Of a stretch of DNA of 38,085 bases, positions 24,836 through 33,247 are shown one piece after another (the stretch's first letter is position 1; every line of letters begins with the position of its first letter). This stretch comes from Bacteroidales bacterium. GTDB lineage: Bacteria > Bacteroidota > Bacteroidia > Bacteroidales > WCHB1-69. The position numbers were made by a program, and so were the translations under genes. The notes beneath the pieces were generated by a model. It ran no database searches, was not told the origin of the DNA, and worked only from the letters and a program-made list of their open reading frames with translations. The stretch spans positions 1-38,085 of the forward strand of contig JAGCGA010000008.1 in the NCBI GenBank assembly GCA_017649855.1, given 5' to 3'.

Positions 24836-27340
24836 ATGGAAGAACAGAGACTTAGACTGGTAGATATGCCGACAGGCTCGCAGTGTGTCGTCGTCAAACT
24901 CAGTGGATACGGTGGTTTTAGACACCGCCTCATGGAGTTGGGCTTCGTGCGTGGCGAGAAGGTGAAGGTTATCAAGAATGCGCCGCTGCACGATCCCATC
25001 GAGTATGAGATCATGCAGAGCCATGTATCCCTGCGCCGTATTGAGGCCGAACATATAGAGGTGGTGCCCCTGGAGAAAGAGGTGGCCGACAATTACACCT
25101 TCAATGGCACCATCACTGAGGAGACCCGGCGCATCTTGGGTGAGAAGGGCAAGACCATCTCTGTGGCGCTCGTGGGCAACCCGAACTGCGGCAAGACCTC
25201 CTTCTTCAACCATGCCACGGGCATGCGCGAAAAGGTGGGCAACTACAGCGGCGTCACCGTCGATTCCAAGACAGGCTATTTCAAATACCACGACTATACC
25301 ATCCGCATTGTCGATCTGCCCGGCACCTACTCGCTCACCGACTATACCCCTGAAGAGCTCTATGTGCGCAAGCATATCTTTGACAACCACCCAGATGTGG
25401 TGCTCAATATCGTGGATGCCTCCAATCTGGAACGCAACCTTTTCCTCACCACCCAACTTATCGACATGAACATGCCGATGGTGATGGCCCTCAACATGTA
25501 TGATGAGTTGGAAAAAAACAACGACACGTTGGATCTGGCGGCCCTGAGCAAGATGCTGGGCTTTCCCATCGTGCCTACGATCTCCTCGAAAGGCTCCGGC
25601 ATTGAAGAGGTGATGCGGATGATTGTGGAGATTTATGAGAATCTGGAGGAGAACTCCAAACATATTCATATCAACTATGGTACGGACATTGAGAAGAGTA
25701 TTGATATCCTGAAGGAGATTATCAAAAAAGATTCCCGATATGATACCGAATACCCGACGCGCTATATTGCCATCAAGTTCTTGGAGAATGACGAGACCAC
25801 CATCCAGGACTTCTCGGAGCATTCCGAGATTGAGACTTTGAAGAGAGAGGCCACCGAACAGCGCGCCCGACTGGAAAAATGTTACCACGAAGATGCCGCC
25901 ACCGTCATCTCCGGCGCCAAATACGGCTTTATCCGGGGTGCCTTGGCCGAGACATATACCATTGGCAAGGACCGCAGTAAACAACGCGCCTACACCGTCG
26001 ATAAGTTCATCACCAACAAATGGCTCGGCTTCCCGATCCTCATTTTCTTCCTTTGCTTTATGTTCTTGATGACCTTTATCTTGGGTGCCTATCCGCAACA
26101 ATGGCTGGAGTCTTTCTTCGGCTGGCTGGGCGGTTCCATCTCGCGGGTGATGTCCGATGGCATCCTCAAGGATCTGCTTGTGGACGGTATCATCGCCGGC
26201 GTCGGCGGGGTATGCTCATTTCTGCCTAACATCCTGATACTCTTCTTCTTCATCTCTATTTTGGAAGATACTGGCTACATGGCACGCGCCGCCTTCATCA
26301 TGGACAAACTGATGCACAAGATGGGCCTCCATGGTAAGTCGTTTATCCCTTATATCATCGGTTTTGGCTGCAGCGTGCCCGCTATCATGGCCACTCGCAC
26401 CCTCGAAAACCGCAAGGATCGCATCCTGACCATCATCACGGTGCCCTTCATGTCTTGCTCGGCCCGTTTGCCCGTCTATCTGCTGCTCATCTCCGCCCTC
26501 TTTACCTCGTCGGCCCAAGGCATCTTTGTGACGGGCTTGTACAAAGGACTGATACTCACAGGCATCTATCTCTTGGGCGTGGTGGCCGCCATCCTCACCT
26601 CCCTGTTGATGAAGAGAATCTCGTTCAAAGATGATTCTGACCAGTTCGTGATGGAACTGCCGCCGTATCGTATCCCGACTTTCCGCAACGCGGTCATCCA
26701 CATGTGGGACAAGAGCGTGCAGTACCTCAAGAAGATGGGTACCGTCATCCTCGTCGCCACCATCATCATCTGGGCGTTGGAGTACTTCCCGCAACATAGC
26801 CCGCAAATCGATCGCTATACGGCTCAGATTGAACAGGTGGAAGCAGATGAGACGATGGATGAGACTGTCAAGGCCGAAACCATAGACCAGCTGACGCTCG
26901 ACCGCACCATCGTGCAGACAGAGAACTCCTATCTCGGACGCATCGGGAAGGTCATCTCTCCTGTGTTCCGACCGTTGGGCTTCGACTGGAAGATGAGCGT
27001 ATCCCTGCTGACCGGCTTCGCCGCCAAGGAGATTGTGGTCTCCTCCATGGGCGTGCTCTATCATACATCCACCGATGCCGACGAGCACTCCGCGGCTCTA
27101 CAGCATAGCATCCATGAGCAGACCTGGACCTCCGGGAAACTCAAAGGACAACCGATATTCACCCCCTTGGTCTCCATCTGCTTCATGATCTTTATCCTGC
27201 TGTATGTGCCCTGCGTGGCCACCGTGTCGGCGGTATATAAGGAGGCCGGTGGAAAATGGGCGGCCTTTACCGTGTTCTATAACACGTTTGTCGCCTGGCT
27301 GGTCTGCTTCCTGATCTATCAAATCGGCATGTTGTTGTAA
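24836..27340 (+). CDS. feoB: FeoA-FeoB fusion, ferrous iron transporter
   Basis: An 834-residue inner-membrane Fe(II) importer. Residues about 1-80 are a FeoA (SH3-like) domain. The G domain follows with G1 GNPNCGKTS (about 113-121), the switch YSGVTVDSKTG, G3 DLPGTYSL (about 160) and G4 NMYD (about 220). The C-terminal part has the FeoB gate segments, including FGCSVPAIMATR and the GFAAKEIVVSSMGVLY motif. Fusion of FeoA to FeoB is usual in Bacteroidota. A CDF exporter starts 10 bp after the stop and a Cys-rich FeoB-associated peptide follows, so this is a metal-homeostasis operon. No Fur-type site was identified with confidence. Confidence 0.96.
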   Translation: MEEQRLRLVDMPTGSQCVVVKLSGYGGFRHRLMELGFVRGEKVKVIKNAPLHDPIEYEIMQSHVSLRRIEAEHIEVVPLEKEVADNYTFNGTITEETRRILGEKGKTISVALVGNPNCGKTSFFNHATGMREKVGNYSGVTVDSKTGYFKYHDYTIRIVDLPGTYSLTDYTPEELYVRKHIFDNHPDVVLNIVDASNLERNLFLTTQLIDMNMPMVMALNMYDELEKNNDTLDLAALSKMLGFPIVPTISSKGSGIEEVMRMIVEIYENLEENSKHIHINYGTDIEKSIDILKEIIKKDSRYDTEYPTRYIAIKFLENDETTIQDFSEHSEIETLKREATEQRARLEKCYHEDAATVISGAKYGFIRGALAETYTIGKDRSKQRAYTVDKFITNKWLGFPILIFFLCFMFLMTFILGAYPQQWLESFFGWLGGSISRVMSDGILKDLLVDGIIAGVGGVCSFLPNILILFFFISILEDTGYMARAAFIMDKLMHKMGLHGKSFIPYIIGFGCSVPAIMATRTLENRKDRILTIITVPFMSCSARLPVYLLLISALFTSSAQGIFVTGLYKGLILTGIYLLGVVAAILTSLLMKRISFKDDSDQFVMELPPYRIPTFRNAVIHMWDKSVQYLKKMGTVILVATIIIWALEYFPQHSPQIDRYTAQIEQVEADETMDETVKAETIDQLTLDRTIVQTENSYLGRIGKVISPVFRPLGFDWKMSVSLLTGFAAKEIVVSSMGVLYHTSTDADEHSAALQHSIHEQTWTSGKLKGQPIFTPLVSICFMIFILLYVPCVATVSAVYKEAGGKWAAFTVFYNTFVAWLVCFLIYQIGMLL

Positions 27341-27350
27341 ATTCTGTATT

Positions 27351-28382
27351 ATGTCTGAACATATTGAAGATAAAGAGCTTGAATTGAATGATCATACTCA
27401 TGGGCATGATCATTGTGAGAACCATGCACATCACCACGAGCATGATCACCATGAGGAACATGACGAGCATCATGCACATGGACATCATCACCATCATCAT
27501 CATGACCATAGCCATGTGATCACCTCTCTGAACCGCGCATTCATCATCGGCATCACGCTAAACATTGTCTATGTGCTGGCGGAGGCGATTGCGGGATTTG
27601 GGTTTCACTCGTTGGGACTTCTTTCCGATGCGGGCCATAACTTGAGCGATGTGGTCAGCTTGGTGCTGGCCCTGATTGCCTTTAAGCTCTCGGATTCTTT
27701 GGCCACGCGCAAGTTCACCTATGGTTATAAGAAGAGCACCATCCTCATCTCGCTGTTGAATGCGTTGATTCTTGGGGTGGCGGTCATCCTGATTGTCGTG
27801 GAGAGTGTCCGCAAGATCATCCATCCGGAGCCTATCCAGGGTGAAGTGATTTCCATCGTGGCAGCCATCGGTGTGGTGATTAACGGAATCACCGCTTGGC
27901 TGTTCATGAGAGACCAGAAGCGGGATCTCAACGTGAAGGGTGCCTATATGCACATGTTGGCCGATACGCTGGTCTCCATAGGGGTGGTGGTCTCCGGTAT
28001 CCTCATCTATTTTACCGGCTGGTATGTGGTGGACCCCATCATCGGATTGGTGGTGGCAGTCGTCATCATCTTTGCCTCTTGGGAGTTGCTTCGCGACAGT
28101 ATCCGCCTCTCCTTGGATGGCGTGCCCATGCATGTCAACTATGACCAAGTGGTCTCGCTAATGGAAAAGGCCGATGGCGTCAAGGGGGTGCATCATCTCC
28201 ACATCTGGGCTATCAGCACCACCGAGAATGCCCTCACCGCCCATATCTTGGTGGATGAGTTGGACAAGATGGAGGAGATTAAGGAACACCTCAAACACGA
28301 GTTGAAAGAGCATGGAATCTCACATGCCACCTTGGAATTCGAGACACCTCAAAGCAAGTGCACCGGAAAGTGCCATGAATAA
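27351..28382 (+). CDS. His-rich cation diffusion facilitator (CzcD/ZitB type)
   Basis: A 343-residue inner-membrane metal exporter. The cytoplasmic N-terminus (about 10-50) is packed with His, Asp and Glu (HTHGHDHCENHAHHHEHDHH...), a metal-binding tail. Six membrane segments follow (about 60-250). Transport-site residues are present in the H-x3-D pairs: DAGHNLSD in the second segment and HMLADTLVS in the fifth. The C-terminal cytoplasmic domain (about 255-343) contains HHLHIWAIS and ends in CTGKCHE. Zn is the usual substrate of such His-rich CDFs. Its tight coupling to feoAB (10-bp gap) allows a role in Fe or Mn efflux or in balancing Zn during iron uptake. The stop codon directly abuts the next start. 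Confidence 0.93.
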   Translation: MSEHIEDKELELNDHTHGHDHCENHAHHHEHDHHEEHDEHHAHGHHHHHHHDHSHVITSLNRAFIIGITLNIVYVLAEAIAGFGFHSLGLLSDAGHNLSDVVSLVLALIAFKLSDSLATRKFTYGYKKSTILISLLNALILGVAVILIVVESVRKIIHPEPIQGEVISIVAAIGVVINGITAWLFMRDQKRDLNVKGAYMHMLADTLVSIGVVVSGILIYFTGWYVVDPIIGLVVAVVIIFASWELLRDSIRLSLDGVPMHVNYDQVVSLMEKADGVKGVHHLHIWAISTTENALTAHILVDELDKMEEIKEHLKHELKEHGISHATLEFETPQSKCTGKCHE

Positions 28383-28571
28383 ATGACCAAGAGTATGAAC
28401 TGGCAGTTGGTTATCGTAATAGTGATTGTGGCGGCGGCGGTCATCTATGCCGTTGTGCGGGTGGCCCGTCGCGTGCGCCATGCCCGGCAGGGTGTCGTGG
28501 ATTGCGGCTGCGGCTGCGGCATGGACTGCCCCAATTGTACGCAAGCATGCAAAAAACGCGAACAACCATAG
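28383..28571 (+). CDS. FeoB-associated Cys-rich membrane peptide
   Basis: A 62-residue protein. One membrane helix (about 8-25, WQLVIVIVIVAAAVIYAVV) is followed by a basic stretch and a Cys-rich tail (DCGCGCGMDCPNCTQACKK) with seven cysteines. This matches the small FeoB-associated Cys-rich membrane proteins found after feoB, thought to take the place of FeoC; their function is not settled. The ATG at 28383 immediately follows the CDF stop codon. An alternative ATG at 28398 would still keep the helix. The transcript ends in a terminator that overlaps the stop codon. Confidence 0.88.
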   Translation: MTKSMNWQLVIVIVIVAAAVIYAVVRVARRVRHARQGVVDCGCGCGMDCPNCTQACKKREQP

Positions 28572-28588
28572 GTCGTCGCGTTTTTTTT
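28551..28588 (+). terminator. Rho-independent-like terminator of the feoAB operon
   Basis: The arms AAAAAACGCG (28551-28560) and CGCGTTTTTT (28577-28586) are separated by a 16-base loop and end in a T8 run (28581-28588). The hairpin begins within the last codons of the Cys-rich peptide gene. Confidence 0.75.
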
Positions 28589-28623
28589 AGTCTGTTGAGG
28601 ATCTGTCTCGTGGCGGGCAATCC

Positions 28624-29043
28624 CTATTTTTGTTCCCGTATGGAACTCTCCCTCGTCCAGTCCACCGTCATGCCGAAGAGGGATACCCCTAAGTAGCCAC
28701 GCATCTTCATCGTCTTATTCTCGTTGGTCAGCCGGATGTAGGTTTTGTAGGTGCCCGACTTGCCCGGGTATTTCAATTTGCCGCCTTGGTATTCGTTCTC
28801 CTTGGCGTTGTATTTGAGGCCGGTCATGAAGACTAACCCCAACTGGTTCTTTTTCTTTGGGTTCTCCACCCACACCACCTTGGCCTCGTAGGTGCCATCG
28901 GCAGCCTTGTAGATTTGACATTGAGAACCTTCTTTGGAAAAAGGATCCTTGGAGTGATATATGCCGCAAATAGCATCCGGGTTCTGCGCGAACACAGACC
29001 CAATTGCCATGATGAACAAACTGATGAACAATATTTTTTTCAT
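28624..29043 (-). CDS. DUF2147 secreted protein
   Basis: A 139-residue protein with a signal peptide (about 1-19, ends SVFAQ). The mature part shows the DUF2147 pattern: an early IYHSKDPFSKEGSQCQIYKAADGTYEAKVVWV segment, a central GLVFMTGLKYNAKENEYQGGKL segment, and a C-terminal MRGYLGVSLFGMTVDWTRE. The family forms a small beta-barrel in the periplasm; its function is unknown. It is a single-gene unit convergent with the feoAB operon. The upstream space is mostly a 7-bp repeat array. Confidence 0.88.
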   Translation of the reverse strand: MKKILFISLFIMAIGSVFAQNPDAICGIYHSKDPFSKEGSQCQIYKAADGTYEAKVVWVENPKKKNQLGLVFMTGLKYNAKENEYQGGKLKYPGKSGTYKTYIRLTNENKTMKMRGYLGVSLFGMTVDWTRESSIREQK

Positions 29044-29110
29044 TCTTGTTTTTTTTAGACGGGAGTCTTGATTATTTTTGGAAACAAAAGTTTAACCCAC
29101 CTCCCTAGAA

Positions 29111-29236
29111 ACTTTGAACTATGACTTTGAACTATGACTATGAACTATGACTATGAACTTTGGCCATTGGCCATTAGCTATTAGCCGTTAGCCATGAATT
29201 ACCAACTATTATCTATTATCTGTTATCTATCATCTA
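29111..29236. repeat. Long degenerate 7-bp repeat array downstream of pepC
   Basis: Eighteen consecutive 7-base words fill 29111-29236 in one phase. There are three word families: ACTATGA/CTATGAC-type, TTGGCCA/TTAGCCA-type and TTATCTA-type. The array includes the pepC stop codon (minus-strand TAG at 29234-29236). Bases 29167-29229 match 30717-30779 upstream of pepC at about 58 of 63 positions, in the same orientation. Confidence 0.85.
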
Positions 29237-30640
29237 TTCTTCTGGCGCGAACATCGGGTCCCAAGCGGGCAGCTGGATGGCTTTCTGGTCGAAAAGCTTC
29301 AGGGTCTTGGCGGGGATGTACTTGGCCTCCACCACCAGGCGGAACATGTATTCGTTGAACCACTCGTTGGTCATGATGAGGAAACCGTTGTGCCCGGACT
29401 TGTTGCCCCAGCTGTTCTCCACCATCCACTTCAGCGGTTTGCCGTTCTGGTCCAGATCCACGGCGCAGAGCGTCATGGCGTGTGAAGAGCCGCTGGCGTA
29501 GGTGGAGACCCGTTGCCGCTTGTCCATGCCGAAGGTGGTGTTGAACAAGGAGCCGTAGTCGAAGTTGTTGACATCCAAGTAGCCTTTCTCGCGGTCGAGG
29601 AACTTGCCCACATCGCAGGAGAAGTACATCATGGTGCTGTCCTTGATGGAGGCGATGGCCATGTTGGCGATCTCCTCTACGGGCAGGTTGAGGTACTTCC
29701 AGTTCTCGCCGTCATAGACGTGGCGGTCGTATTGGATCTCATATACCTTATAGTATTCGCGGGTGGGGTCGTTCATGACCATATAGTATTGGGAGAAGTC
29801 CTCGTTGGCAAACTTCTCGGCGAAGGTCCAGGGCGTGTAGGTGTCGGTGCTGACCACATTGCCCTTGCTGTCGCGCTGGGTCCAGGTGAACTGGGCTGGC
29901 GGCTCACCCAAGGTGAAGACCAACATGCGGTAGATGGTCTGCAACATCTCGATCTTCTTGTCTTGCAGCATCTTCTCCGTTACGCCCTTGTTGTTGGCCA
30001 TTTCGCGGAGCGTCAAAGCGTCCTCGCGAAGTTTCAACTTGATGAGGCTGGCCATTTGGGAGGTGTGGTTGCTGCTGTAGGTCTCGGGCATGGCCTCTTT
30101 GGGGACTATACCATATTTGGTTATGAGGTTGGCGACACCCGTGAACTGCCCGCCGTCACCAATCGGGTTCTGGAACAGCCACTTGACAGTCTCATCTTCC
30201 ATCGACTTGGCACGGATGTCCAAGATGGCTTGCAGGAAGAGGTTCGACTTCTCCAGCTGATCCCAGAAGAAGGTGTAGCACTGCGAGAACTGGAAATCGC
30301 CCGGCAGGTCATACTTGGCGATAGCCTTGGAACGCAGCACGTTCATGCCCGTGAACATCCAGCAACGACCCGAAGACTGCTGGTCCGTGATGGCCTTGGA
30401 GGGCACGGTGTGGGAGAAATGGTCGTCAAATGCGGTGGCGTTCTCGTAGTTGCGCGCCAGCTTACTGATGTCGTTGCCCGTCACCGCATTGCGCAATGCC
30501 TTGTCGGCGCCCGAAGCCTTGTATGACGACTGGATGGTCTTGAGCTGGTCTTTGGTGAGACCGCCGTTCTTGCTGATCTCCTGTGCCTGCATGCCCAAAC
30601 AGAAAAGCAAAATGCCTAAAAAGATGGATAGGTTTTTCAT
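29234..30640 (-). CDS. pepC: Secreted PepC / bleomycin-hydrolase-type cysteine aminopeptidase (C1B)
   Basis: A 468-residue papain-fold peptidase. The signal peptide is MKNLSIFLGILLFCLGMQAQ. The catalytic Cys lies in QQSSGRCWMFTG (C93), the His in SGSSHAMTL (about 389) and the Asn in VENSWGNKSGHNG (about 410). These are the C1B signatures of PepC and bleomycin hydrolase, normally cytoplasmic hexamers that trim N-terminal residues. The presence of a signal peptide suggests a periplasmic form, seen in other Bacteroidota. Near-identical 7-bp repeat arrays flank the gene. The gene upstream on the same strand (glycosylphosphotransferase) is separated by 149 bp of repeats, so an operon is unlikely. 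Confidence 0.92.
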   Translation of the reverse strand: MKNLSIFLGILLFCLGMQAQEISKNGGLTKDQLKTIQSSYKASGADKALRNAVTGNDISKLARNYENATAFDDHFSHTVPSKAITDQQSSGRCWMFTGMNVLRSKAIAKYDLPGDFQFSQCYTFFWDQLEKSNLFLQAILDIRAKSMEDETVKWLFQNPIGDGGQFTGVANLITKYGIVPKEAMPETYSSNHTSQMASLIKLKLREDALTLREMANNKGVTEKMLQDKKIEMLQTIYRMLVFTLGEPPAQFTWTQRDSKGNVVSTDTYTPWTFAEKFANEDFSQYYMVMNDPTREYYKVYEIQYDRHVYDGENWKYLNLPVEEIANMAIASIKDSTMMYFSCDVGKFLDREKGYLDVNNFDYGSLFNTTFGMDKRQRVSTYASGSSHAMTLCAVDLDQNGKPLKWMVENSWGNKSGHNGFLIMTNEWFNEYMFRLVVEAKYIPAKTLKLFDQKAIQLPAWDPMFAPEE

Positions 30641-30641
30641 A

Positions 30642-30669
30642 AACTTTGAACTTTGACTATGACTATAAG
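30642..30669. repeat. Short 7-bp repeat run before the pepC start
   Basis: Four 7-base words (AACTTTG twice, ACTATGA, CTATAAG) lie immediately upstream of pepC. They share words with the array at 29111. Confidence 0.65.
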
Positions 30670-30693
30670 GGTGTTACGCTTTTTTTTCGAGAA

Positions 30694-30784
30694 TTATTAT
30701 CTATTAACTATAAACTTTGGCCGTTAGCTATTAGCCGTTAGCCATGAACTACCAACTATAATCTATAATCTATTATCTATTAAT
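30694..30784. repeat. Degenerate 7-bp repeat array upstream of pepC
   Basis: Thirteen consecutive 7-base words in one phase fill the end of the spacer up to just before the glycosylphosphotransferase stop codon (30790). Bases 30717-30779 are about 92% identical to 29167-29229 on the other side of pepC. Confidence 0.85.
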
Positions 30785-30789
30785 TCGTT

Positions 30790-32211
30790 TCACTTCCCTT
30801 CTCTCTTCAATATAATCAAGACGGTGTAGATCAAGATCTTGACATCCATCTGCAGCGACATGTTCTCAATGTAGAGCAGGTCCCAGCGGAGGCGCTCGAT
30901 CATCTCGTCCACATTTTCGGCATAGCCGTACTTGACCTCGCCCCAGGAGGTGATGCCGGGCTTGATATCCAGCAGCAGGGTGTAGTAGGGGGCGCGCTCC
31001 ACGATCTTGTCGATATAGTATTGTCTCTCCGGACGCGGACCTACTAGCGACATGTCATTTCGTAACACGTTGAAGAACTGGGGAGTCTCGTCCAGGCGGT
31101 ACTGGCGCATGAAACGTCCGATCTTGGTGATGCGGTTGTCCTCTTTGGAGGAAAGCATGGGCCCCGACTTCTCCGCATCCACATACATGGAACGGAATTT
31201 GATGATGTTGAAGGGCTTGCCATGCAGGCCGATGCGCTCCTGCTTGTAGAAGATCGGTCCCGGAGAGGTGCACTTGACAATGATGGCGAGGATGAGGTAG
31301 AGCGGAGAGAGGATGATCATCGCAATCAACGAGATCAGGATGTCGAACCCTCGTTTGATGACGCTCTGCCAGACATTCAGATATTTGGGCGAAATGGTGA
31401 TGAACGGTTCGCTAAGCACGTGGGCAGTCCTGACGGAACCCATCAGCAGGTCTTGTGTGCCAGGCAGCAAGGTCATGGTGATCTGGTGCTGTGTGTGCGC
31501 AACCGTGATGATCTGGTCGATATATTTGCGTTGCCCATTGTGCAGGGCAATGATGATCTCCTCGATAGGATTGGCTGTGATGATTGCTGACAGCGAGGCG
31601 AGCGTGCCCAGGCAGGGAACCTTGCCCGCCAACTTGTCCTCACTATCTTCGTCAATCTTGACATACCCGATGATGTTGCTGCCGGAACGGGGCTTCTGCT
31701 GCATCACCCGGTTGTATGTCTGCAAGGCAATGTCGTCACTGCCGGTGATGATGGACGGAAAAGTGATGATGCCGTTGTGTATTTTCCGGTTGATATTGGT
31801 GGTGATGCATAAACGCGGAATGTAGGTCAGCAAGAACTGGCTCGTGAAGAGACAGAAGAAATACTTGAGATAGTCGTTAGGCGTCTGGATGATGTCATCC
31901 AAGATGAAGATGAAGAAAAAGAACAGCGTGCCGATGATGGTGATGGCGAAGGTCCTGACCAACTCGTCCAAACGCGACTTCTTGTAGATTCTGCTATAAT
32001 AGTCAGACAAGGTGTGTAAAACAATCCAGTAAAAGGGGCAGGCGAAGAGACCAAGCAGGAATTTGTGGTCGCTGGCCATGGCAAGACGTATGGTCGAGAA
32101 GTCGGCACCTTCCCCGACTATTTTCCGGAATATGTAAATACATACCCAGGAAAGGGCAGCCGCCAAAATGTCTGTGGCAAGATAAAGAAGTCTCAGTTTG
32201 TTCTTGTTCAT
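30790..32211 (-). CDS. Polyprenyl-phosphate glycosylphosphotransferase (WcaJ/WbaP type)
   Basis: A 473-residue inner-membrane enzyme that starts exopolysaccharide or capsule units by moving a sugar-1-phosphate (commonly glucose or galactose) onto undecaprenyl phosphate. Four or five N-terminal membrane helices (about 10-125) are followed by a soluble Rossmann-like middle region (about 130-270). The C-terminal transferase domain starts at KRGFDILISL (about 284), with KFRSMYVDAE (about 335) and DETPQFFNVLRNDMSLVGPRPE (about 370-390), the conserved active-site block. It sits 6 bp after a lipoprotein gene, an unusual partner. No other polysaccharide genes are present in this window, so the full cluster is elsewhere or absent. 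Confidence 0.93.
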   Translation of the reverse strand: MNKNKLRLLYLATDILAAALSWVCIYIFRKIVGEGADFSTIRLAMASDHKFLLGLFACPFYWIVLHTLSDYYSRIYKKSRLDELVRTFAITIIGTLFFFFIFILDDIIQTPNDYLKYFFCLFTSQFLLTYIPRLCITTNINRKIHNGIITFPSIITGSDDIALQTYNRVMQQKPRSGSNIIGYVKIDEDSEDKLAGKVPCLGTLASLSAIITANPIEEIIIALHNGQRKYIDQIITVAHTQHQITMTLLPGTQDLLMGSVRTAHVLSEPFITISPKYLNVWQSVIKRGFDILISLIAMIILSPLYLILAIIVKCTSPGPIFYKQERIGLHGKPFNIIKFRSMYVDAEKSGPMLSSKEDNRITKIGRFMRQYRLDETPQFFNVLRNDMSLVGPRPERQYYIDKIVERAPYYTLLLDIKPGITSWGEVKYGYAENVDEMIERLRWDLLYIENMSLQMDVKILIYTVLIILKREGK

Positions 32212-32217
32212 GTCGTC

Positions 32218-33153
32218 TTAAGCCCTTGGGATGTAAATGACTTTGATGTCGTCAATGTAATAATGGGTTTCTTTGTCAGGACTCCCGACACCCGTAAGTA
32301 CCAGGTTGATATCGCTGAAGTCCCCTCCTGTATAATGGTTGGCATATACGGTGCTGCCCAGATTGAAGTAGATGGTCTTCCACTCTCCGTTAGAAGGGAA
32401 GATGCCACCAATTTGATGCACTTCGAAAGGACGGTAGGCGGTGGAGAGCTTGACGCCAATCTCCAAGTTGCCTTCCGTCTTATAGGTCACCTCCAGAAAG
32501 ACATAATAGTTACGTGCCGGAACCCGGAAGGTGGAGGAGGTCACGTCAAAGCTCTGTCCGTGGGCACCACCGAGGATGATCTCGCCAGCCGTACGCCCTT
32601 CCACCACCGTGGGCACAAAGGTGAGCGTACTGTTGGCCGTGTCTGTCGGGGTGAAGGGAGAGGTGTTGGAAAAAGTCTCTAAAAAAGGGAACGAGGCGTA
32701 GTTGCTGTATACGTAGGTGGGCGGATTGTCCGACACCGAATAGGTCTGTCCCCGTTTTAACAGCACCTTTTGACGTAACGTGTTAATGAACGGATAGCCG
32801 GTCACGGTGTTGTCCATGCCCGTCATCCTGAAAGCCGGCAGGAGAACCAAATATACCGAATCTTCATCCACAATGTCCAGTACCGGTACCTTGCAGGGCA
32901 CCTGCCAACATCCCAGGTTCTTGTTGTTGACATAGACGTTGCAATGGGTGAAGTTGTGCTTTAAGAGCGCACCCAGTTGCTCGGAGTCGAAGGTGAGACC
33001 GTGCGATTCGTTGAAGTTGGAAACGTCGAAACAATTATTGATATCATCGTAAGTGATCTGTATATAGGCTGGCGTAAGGTCGGTGCGATGACAACCGGCA
33101 AAGGCGAAGAATAGTGTCAGCAGAATTAAAAAGGTAGAAGTTTTTTTCTTCAT
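32218..33153 (-). CDS. Lipoprotein of unknown function
   Basis: A 311-residue lipoprotein. The signal sequence ends in the lipobox LFFAFAGC, so Cys21 should carry the lipid. The mature part is mostly beta-strand. The last third (about 200-300: VPARNYYVFLEVTYKTEGNLEIGV, GEWKTIYFNLG, HYYIDDIKVIYIP) has the look of a jelly-roll, CBM-like domain with a closing IDDIKV strand, common in carbohydrate-associated beta-sandwich proteins. That is an inference from style, not from a named domain. The gene ends 6 bp before the polyprenyl glycosylphosphotransferase gene, so the two are probably co-transcribed, hinting at a surface-polysaccharide role. Confidence 0.75.
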   Translation of the reverse strand: MKKKTSTFLILLTLFFAFAGCHRTDLTPAYIQITYDDINNCFDVSNFNESHGLTFDSEQLGALLKHNFTHCNVYVNNKNLGCWQVPCKVPVLDIVDEDSVYLVLLPAFRMTGMDNTVTGYPFINTLRQKVLLKRGQTYSVSDNPPTYVYSNYASFPFLETFSNTSPFTPTDTANSTLTFVPTVVEGRTAGEIILGGAHGQSFDVTSSTFRVPARNYYVFLEVTYKTEGNLEIGVKLSTAYRPFEVHQIGGIFPSNGEWKTIYFNLGSTVYANHYTGGDFSDINLVLTGVGSPDKETHYYIDDIKVIYIPRA

Positions 33154-33219
33154 ATAGGGATGGTTTGCACTCAGGTAAAACGAGCTTTTTTATCTAATAT
33201 TGTAATTGGATGATTTTTT

Positions 33220-33227
33220 TATTTTTG
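33220..33227 (+). promoter_or_regulatory. -7 box (TATTTTTG) of the EamA gene
   Basis: It matches TAnnTTTG, with a TTG at 33200-33202 as a possible -33 element (17-bp gap). It lies 21 bp before the ATG at 33248. This supports that start over an in-frame TTG at 33206, which would lie upstream of the promoter box. Confidence 0.6.
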
Positions 33228-33247
33228 CCGCCGCGAAAATAAAAAAA

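Noticed and set aside
29111..29236. CRISPR-like array
   Set aside because: The units are 7 bp and degenerate, with no 25-40 bp conserved repeats, no unique spacers and no cas genes nearby.
33206..33247. TTG start for the EamA protein
   Set aside because: It lies upstream of the -7 box and adds residues not typical of the family. ATG 33248 is the better start.
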